Assembly (NCBI GenBank): GCA_016200125.1
Contig: JACQFK010000210.1
Coordinates: forward strand, 1-18,470
Reading direction: 5' to 3'
Source of the DNA: Planctomycetota bacterium
GTDB lineage: Bacteria > Planctomycetota > MHYJ01 > JACPRB01
DNA length: 18,470 nt
Made by a program: the position numbers and the translations under genes. Every line of letters begins with the position of its first letter. The stretch's first letter is position 1. The notes beneath the pieces were generated by a model. It saw nothing but the letters and a program-made list of their open reading frames with translations, was not told where the DNA came from and searched no databases. This document shows, piece after piece, positions 14,202 through 18,470 of the stretch.

Positions 14202-14951
14202 ATGAAGAACCTCCTGGCGGCCGCGCTGCTCGGCTCCCTTCTCCTCAATGCCTTCCTGCTTCTGCGGAGCTCCGATCCGCCGCCGCTCCGGCCCACCCCT
14301 GAAGCCGGGTCCAGGCCCCGGCCCTTCGTCCTGCCGGCCTCCCAGGTGCCGGCGGGGGAGGCCCGCCTCTCGGTCTCCCTGACGGTCGCGTCGGGCTGCG
14401 CGGAGGCCGGGGGGGACATCAGGGTCGCCTGCGCGCTCCGGTCGGGAGCCCCGTCACCGAAGCAGTGGATCGGGCTCTTCGCGATCGGCGCCCACGCTTC
14501 CAATCATCTCGGATACCACATGGTCGACTCCCTGCCCGCCACGTTCACGTTCAAGGCGCCCCGCGTCCCGGGCGAGTATGAGCTACGGTATGTCCTGGAG
14601 GACCACCGGACGTCGATCGCCGCGAGCCCGCCGGTCCACGTGATGGGCATTCCTCCTTCGCGGCCCGTGGTGGAACTGCAGCCCGGCGCGACGCTCGTGA
14701 AGAGCGGACAGGAGGTCCAGGCCGCCTGGTCGGTCCTCTGGGGGGAGCGGTCGTCGAGCGACTGGATCGGATTCTTTGCGCCGGGCTCGAAGAACGAACA
14801 GTTCCTGACCTGGCAGTACGTCAGCGACGCCGACTCGGGCCGCGTCGTGCTCCGGGCGCCTGAGGAACCGGGACCGTACGAGATGCGCTACCTGCTCAAG
14901 AACGGCTTCCAGGCGGTGGCCGTGAGCGACCAGATCCTCGTCGTTCCCTGA
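14202..14951 (+). CDS. Membrane-anchored protein with two WIG[LF]F beta-sandwich repeats
   Basis: This 249-residue protein starts with an uncleaved-looking hydrophobic segment (residues 4-21) and a Pro-rich linker (25-52). Two similar modules about 100 residues apart follow. Module one has QWIGLFAIG (88-96) and APRVPGEYELRY (119-130); module two has DWIGFFAPG (187-195) and APEEPGPYEMRY (219-230). The DWIG...PGxYxxRY pattern resembles SKICH-like immunoglobulin-type beta sandwiches, but this is a visual match only. Cys66 and Cys77 occur only in module one. It is probably anchored with the modules outside the cytoplasm; function is unknown. The ribosome site AAGGGGG nearly touches the ATG, shorter than ideal. 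Confidence 0.75.
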   Translation: MKNLLAAALLGSLLLNAFLLLRSSDPPPLRPTPEAGSRPRPFVLPASQVPAGEARLSVSLTVASGCAEAGGDIRVACALRSGAPSPKQWIGLFAIGAHASNHLGYHMVDSLPATFTFKAPRVPGEYELRYVLEDHRTSIAASPPVHVMGIPPSRPVVELQPGATLVKSGQEVQAAWSVLWGERSSSDWIGFFAPGSKNEQFLTWQYVSDADSGRVVLRAPEEPGPYEMRYLLKNGFQAVAVSDQILVVP

Positions 14952-14997
14952 CGGATTCCCGGCGACTCCGCCCGTCCCGCTGCGGTAAGAGGAATAG

Positions 14998-15603
14998 ATG
15001 AGAATCGGGATCGCCGCCCTCGTCCTTCTCGCCCTCGTCCCGCGCGACGACGACTTCGTCATCGTCGGGCCCGCGCTCAGCGCGTCGTGGATCTGGGCGG
15101 CGGACGGGGTGAAGATCCGGCGGTCGGGGGCCGGCCCGTACGACGGCTTCCCGGTGGAAAAGGACGCCGCGCGGCCGGGCGACGCGGTCGTCGTCGTCGA
15201 AGTCGCCGAGGCGCCGCCCGCCGGCGTGTTCCACGCGGGCTTCGCCTTCAAGGCGGACTATGCGGCAGTGGACTGCTCGCGCTTCGGCGAGAAGGGCGTC
15301 CTCGAGCTCTGGGTCCGCGGGGAGGCCGGCGGCGAGGACGTCGAACTGGGGCTCTACGGCTCCGGCGCCGACGGATCGAAGCAGATGGCGATCGTCGCCC
15401 TGTCCGGCTACGTCCAGGTCGCCAAGGAATGGATGCGGGCGCGGATCCCGCTGAAGGATCTTCTCGCGCGCGTCCCCAAGTTCGACCTCTCCCGGGCCAA
15501 CCAGATCGCCTTGCACTCCCTTCCCGGCAGGACCGCGATGAAGCTCCGCTTTGCCGGGATCCGCCTCACTCAGGCCCCCGCCGAGAATCCCGCGCGGAAG
15601 TAG
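14998..15603 (+). CDS. Small exported protein of unknown function, CBM11/CIA30-like fold suspected
   Basis: This 201-residue protein has a short signal-like N-terminus (residues 2-14) and a body rich in beta-strand patterns. GVLELWVRGEAGGEDVELGLYGSG is followed by a W-MRARIPLKDLL strand and FDLSRANQIALHS, then a closing MKLRFAGIRL strand. This order resembles carbohydrate-binding beta sandwiches of the CBM11/CIA30 type, where the same layout (ligand loop, then 'ipl.dl', then 'i..i.l', then 'v.i.df.l') is common. The match is by pattern, so the family is tentative. AAGAGGA lies about four bases before the ATG. It is followed 30 bases later by the molybdoenzyme gene and could be co-transcribed with it. 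Confidence 0.65.
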   Translation: MRIGIAALVLLALVPRDDDFVIVGPALSASWIWAADGVKIRRSGAGPYDGFPVEKDAARPGDAVVVVEVAEAPPAGVFHAGFAFKADYAAVDCSRFGEKGVLELWVRGEAGGEDVELGLYGSGADGSKQMAIVALSGYVQVAKEWMRARIPLKDLLARVPKFDLSRANQIALHSLPGRTAMKLRFAGIRLTQAPAENPARK

Positions 15604-15633
15604 ACGGGAGGGGTAATACTCTCGGGGGGCTTG

Positions 15634-16851
15634 ATGGGCACTGCACGCGATTCCTTTTCCCGGCGGACCTTCCTCCAGTTCGGCGCGTCGGCGGCGGCGC
15701 TCGGCGCCGCGCCAAGATGGTCCGCGGCCGCGCAAGCGGCCCCGGATCCGGATCCCTACCTCACGCCGCAGGAGAAGTTCCGCGACGTCTCCCGCGGCAA
15801 CCCGCTCCCCCACAAGCTCCCACTGGAAAAGCTGACGCAGGTCGGCCTCACGCGCGAGACCTGGAAGCTCGAGGTGGTCAGCGATCCGCTCAACAAGGCG
15901 GACCTCAAGAATCCGCTCACGAAGGAGAAGGGCACGGCGCTCGACTGGGAGCGCCTGATGAAGCTGGCCGAGAAGCGCTCGGTGAGTTTCCTCAAGGTGA
16001 TGACCTGCAACAACATCGGCCGGCCGCTGGGGATGGGCCTCTGGGAGGGGGTGCCGCTCCGCGACGTGATCTGGCTGACGAAGCCCCAGGAGGATCTCCG
16101 CCGCGTCTTCTACTACGGCTACCACAACGACGACCCCAAGCAGATGTTCCGGAGCTCGCTGCCGATCGGCCGCGTGCTGGAGGATCCCGCCGGCGTCCCC
16201 CCCGTGATCCTCTGCACGAAGCTGAACGGGAAGTCCCTGACGCCCGAGCGCGGCGGTCCGGTGCGGATCGTCGTGCCCGAGGCCTACGGCTTCAAGTCGG
16301 TCAAGTGGCTGACCCACGTCGTGCTCACGAATCTCTTCCACGCGAACGACACCTACGCCGACGGGAACAACGACGTCGACAGCGCGATGAAGACCTTCGC
16401 GCGATTCACGGCCGCGCCCGCGTCGGCGAAGCCGGACGAGGCCGTCCCGTTGAACGGTCTCGTTCAGGTCGGCATCTCGGGCCTGTCCAAAGTGCAGGTC
16501 TGGGCCGCCCCGGCGGGCGATCCCTGGCCCGCCGACGACCCCTACTTCACGAAGGCGCCCTGGAGGGACGCGGAGATCCTTCCGGCGCCGGCGACCTGGG
16601 GCGGGGATCTTCCGGAGGGGAAGCTCCCGACGCTTCCGATGCATTTCGACGAGACAAGCGGCCGTCCGCGCCGCTGGCCGCTGCCGCTGACCAAGGCCCT
16701 CTGGACCGCGCGGCTTCCCGGGATGCCGGCGGGCAAGTACACGCTCCGCTGCCGCACGATCGACGAGAACGGCCAGGCCCAGCCCATGCACCGCCCCTTC
16801 GACAAGTCCGGCCGAGCGGGCATCGAGGAGAAGCCGCTGATCGTGAAGTAG
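15634..16851 (+). CDS. Tat-exported sulfite-oxidase-family molybdopterin oxidoreductase
   Basis: This 405-residue protein opens with a twin-arginine signal (SRRTFLQFGAS, Arg10-Arg11) ending near AQA. The sulfite-oxidase molybdopterin domain covers about 70-235, with the molybdenum-ligating Cys probably Cys125 in VMTCNNIG and the family pattern WEGVPLRDVI just after. LNGKSLTPERGGPVRIVVPEAYGFKSVKW is the typical substrate/cofactor segment. A beta-sandwich Mo-co dimerisation domain fills about 250-400. It should oxidise or reduce a small substrate in the periplasm; the substrate is unknown. No cytochrome or YedZ-like partner lies beside it. The ATG at 15634 was preferred to the TTG three bases earlier because GGGGGG at 15624-15629 would be too close to the TTG. 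Confidence 0.88.
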   Translation: MGTARDSFSRRTFLQFGASAAALGAAPRWSAAAQAAPDPDPYLTPQEKFRDVSRGNPLPHKLPLEKLTQVGLTRETWKLEVVSDPLNKADLKNPLTKEKGTALDWERLMKLAEKRSVSFLKVMTCNNIGRPLGMGLWEGVPLRDVIWLTKPQEDLRRVFYYGYHNDDPKQMFRSSLPIGRVLEDPAGVPPVILCTKLNGKSLTPERGGPVRIVVPEAYGFKSVKWLTHVVLTNLFHANDTYADGNNDVDSAMKTFARFTAAPASAKPDEAVPLNGLVQVGISGLSKVQVWAAPAGDPWPADDPYFTKAPWRDAEILPAPATWGGDLPEGKLPTLPMHFDETSGRPRRWPLPLTKALWTARLPGMPAGKYTLRCRTIDENGQAQPMHRPFDKSGRAGIEEKPLIVK

Positions 16852-16884
16852 GCGGCCGTTCTGTTCCCCGCGACCCCCGAAGGA

Positions 16885-16890
16885 TAGAAT
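16885..16890 (+). promoter_or_regulatory. Candidate -10 (TAGAAT) for the DUF898 gene
   Basis: TAGAAT lies in AGGATAGAATCATGG, 27 bases before the predicted start codon, and is similar in context to the TAGAAT upstream of the XylR-like gene. No clear -35 is seen. The following AAGGAGGG (16904-16911) is a strong ribosome site. Confidence 0.35.
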
Positions 16891-16911
16891 CATGGAGGCG
16901 AGCAAGGAGGG

Positions 16912-17871
16912 TTGATTGGGACCGAGGAGCAGCTCAAGGACTGTCCGTCCTGCGGGAGCGCCATCGCCGAGTCCGCCGTCAAGTGCACGGTCTGCAAGTC
17001 GGGGCTCGGCCACTGCGTCGGCTGCAACGCGTGGATCGTCGTGGGCACCGAGTGCTTCGACTGCGGGAAGAGCACCGCGGTCCGCGCGCGCAAGGCCGTG
17101 GAGGCCGTGAAGGAGCCCCCCAAGTACCAGTTCGACGGCTCGCCGTTCGGCCTGATGCCGCTGCTGCTTCTCCGCTTCATCCTCGCGGCCGCCTGCGCCG
17201 GCGCGATCGCGCTGGCGGTCGCCGCCTCGCCCTTCGGCATGGTCACCCGCTACGTCACCGATCACGGCGTTCCGGCGAAGGCGGGATGGCCCCTGCTCTG
17301 GGGCGCCGCAGCCGTTCTTCAGCTTGCCTTCGGCTTCTCGGGCACGCTGCTCCGGCGCTACCGCATGAGCCACACGAGTCTCTTCGGCAAGCCGGTCGAG
17401 GTGACGCTGAACCTGGGCCTCGGGGTCCTCGATCTCATCATCACGCTCCTCGTCATGGCGTTGACCGCGGGGCTGGGGCTGCCCTGGCTCTACGCCCGCT
17501 ACCGCCGCTCCTTCTACCGCGGCTGCGTCCTTCCCGCGCGCGGCGGGGCGCCGCTCGGCTTCCAGGGCACGGGCGAGGAGGTGCTCGGGCGCTTCTTCCT
17601 CATGCTGCTCCTGCTGCCCTTCTCGATCGCCACCGGCGGGCTTCTCCTGGGGGCGATCGCGTGGATGTGGGTGAAGTGGGACCACGCCAACCTCCTCGTC
17701 CCCGACAAGTTCGGCCAGCTGCGGGCGGTGCGGTTCAGCGGCACCTTCGGCGGCTACTTCGGCCGCTGGCTGCTCGGCTGGTTCCTGACGCTGGTGACCG
17801 CGGGCCTTTACCGCCCCTGGGCGAAGCTCGCCGAGTGGCGCTGGCTGGCGCGGCACACGGAGCTGGCCTAG
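16912..17871 (+). CDS. Zinc-ribbon plus DUF898 (YjgN-like) membrane protein
   Basis: The 319-residue protein begins with two Cys pairs of pairs (Cys11/14 and 25/28; Cys35/38 and 48/51), forming double zinc ribbons on the cytoplasmic side. About five hydrophobic segments follow (roughly 81-107, 125-147, 165-190, 226-255 and 280-300). The C-terminus shows the DUF898/YjgN signature: LGFQGTGEEVLGRF, then VRFSGTFGGYFGRW and LTLVTAGLYRPWAKLAEWRW ending in RHTEL. An earlier LTAGLGLPWLYARYRRSFY is a partial internal repeat. Function of the family is unknown. An in-frame stop at 16885 restricts the start to TTG at 16912 (one base after GGAGG, too close) or a nearby non-standard codon such as ATT at 16915; the exact start is uncertain. 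Its stop overlaps the convergent gene. Confidence 0.82.
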   Translation: MIGTEEQLKDCPSCGSAIAESAVKCTVCKSGLGHCVGCNAWIVVGTECFDCGKSTAVRARKAVEAVKEPPKYQFDGSPFGLMPLLLLRFILAAACAGAIALAVAASPFGMVTRYVTDHGVPAKAGWPLLWGAAAVLQLAFGFSGTLLRRYRMSHTSLFGKPVEVTLNLGLGVLDLIITLLVMALTAGLGLPWLYARYRRSFYRGCVLPARGGAPLGFQGTGEEVLGRFFLMLLLLPFSIATGGLLLGAIAWMWVKWDHANLLVPDKFGQLRAVRFSGTFGGYFGRWLLGWFLTLVTAGLYRPWAKLAEWRWLARHTELA

Positions 17872-18470
17872 ACCTTCGAAGCGAGGTGCAGTTGGCGCGT
17901 GCCGTCGGCCGCGATCGCGTCGAAGCAGATCGCGTGGCCCGTCCGGCTCCAGCGCGGATGCAGGTCGCAGCGCAGGTCGCCGCCGAGGTAGTCCCCCACG
18001 GGGAAGGAGCCGATGAGGACGCCGCGGCCCGTCTCGACATCGAGGACCATCAGCGACTTCTCCCGCGTGTCGGCGTGGTTGCGGTCCGTGACGATCCAGC
18101 GGCCGTCGGGCGCGAAGCTGCAGTGGCCGTCGTCCTCGAGGAAGCCCTCGCCCACGGCGCGGTAGTCCTTCAGCCCGTCCGTGAAGAGCACGTGCTTCAT
18201 CTCCGTCCCGCCGAATCGGAAGGTCGCGAGGATCTGCGTGGCGTCCCGCCACTCGAAGTGGGAGACGCCGCTGCCGTAGGGGATCACCTCGCGCAGGTCC
18301 GAGCCGTCGCGGTTCGCCGTGAACATGCCCGTCTCCAGCCGGTGCTCCGGGGTGAAGGTGCGGGCGAGGAAGAAGAAGCGGGTGTCGCTCCGGTTGAAGA
18401 CGGTGTGGTTGAAGAGGAGCGGACGGCCGGCGATCTCGGGATGGTCCTTCACGAGCCGCGCGTGCAGGTC
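17868..18470 (-). CDS. C-terminal part of a WD40/TolB-like beta-propeller protein
   Basis: The frame is open to the window edge, so the N-terminus is missing; 200 residues are visible. Repeated blades can be seen: RFFFLARTF, GMFTANRDGSDLREVIP, SHFEWRDATQILATF, GHCSFAPDGRWIVTD, SLMVLDVETGRG and DLHPRWSRTGHAICFDA. The pattern S/W-DG-x-I-x-F is typical of TolB-type propellers and of the related oligogalacturonate-lyase-like group. The HPRWSRTGHAICFD blade is commonly seen in that group. No catalytic role can be assigned without the N-terminal part. A GTG at 18452 could be read as a start, but the residues before it (DLHARL) run smoothly into the protein, so it is internal. Confidence 0.75.
   Translation of the reverse strand, partial: DLHARLVKDHPEIAGRPLLFNHTVFNRSDTRFFFLARTFTPEHRLETGMFTANRDGSDLREVIPYGSGVSHFEWRDATQILATFRFGGTEMKHVLFTDGLKDYRAVGEGFLEDDGHCSFAPDGRWIVTDRNHADTREKSLMVLDVETGRGVLIGSFPVGDYLGGDLRCDLHPRWSRTGHAICFDAIAADGTRQLHLASKV

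Noticed and set aside
14896..18252. Very long open frame on the minus strand (1118 codons)
   Set aside because: It crosses three plus-strand genes, two with clear signal peptides and family motifs, and its product is a low-complexity Arg/Gly/Ala/Glu sequence.
1..18470. CRISPR arrays, tRNA or rRNA genes, insertion sequences, prophage or toxin-antitoxin genes
   Set aside because: I saw no regular spaced repeats, cloverleaf-like segments, transposase or integrase motifs, or small paired toxin/antitoxin frames in the window.

Overview
This is a GC-rich bacterial chromosome segment. It carries a 'planctomycete cytochrome' protein (DUF1587/1595/1592/1588/1585) overlapping a DUF1552 gene, a type III glutamine synthetase, several Tat- or Sec-exported proteins of unknown role, and a sugar/uronate catabolic operon. 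That mix points to Planctomycetota or a neighbouring phylum (Verrucomicrobiota, Acidobacteriota). The assignment is inferred from gene content only. No rRNA, tRNA, CRISPR array, insertion sequence or phage gene was seen.

Region 1 (1-5692, minus strand) is a tightly packed operon. In transcription order it encodes a UxaE-type tagaturonate epimerase-like protein, a zinc alcohol/polyol dehydrogenase, a sugar epimerase/isomerase TIM barrel, a FucU/RbsD mutarotase, an aldo/keto reductase, a COG3618-type lactonase/amidohydrolase, and the start of a further unidentified gene. Most junctions are ATGA/GTGA 4-base overlaps. Mutarotase, aldose dehydrogenase and lactonase are the first three steps of oxidative L-fucose-type aldose catabolism. 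The UxaE-like, dehydrogenase and TIM-barrel genes suggest an added ketose or uronate branch.

Region 2 (5693-6830) holds an AT-rich divergent control region with a 13-bp exact direct repeat and an A/T inverted repeat. A plus-strand XylR-like regulator follows. Its sensor domain is intact, but most of the C-terminal AraC helix-turn-helix domain is missing, and the last 16 residues of that domain survive in another reading frame.

Region 3 (6846-9350) is a type III glutamine synthetase gene behind a perfect sigma-54 (-24/-12) promoter, with a 180-nt predicted leader and a strong terminator.

Region 4 (9358-17871, plus strand) encodes a CBM9-like lipoprotein, a Nudix hydrolase, the PSCyt/DUF1552 pair with its terminator, a membrane-anchored protein with two WIG[LF]F repeats, a small exported beta-sandwich protein, a Tat-exported sulfite-oxidase-family molybdoenzyme and a zinc-ribbon/DUF898 membrane protein. 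Region 5 (17868-18470, minus strand) is the C-terminal part of a beta-propeller protein. Its stop codon shares the palindrome CTAG with the stop of the DUF898 gene.
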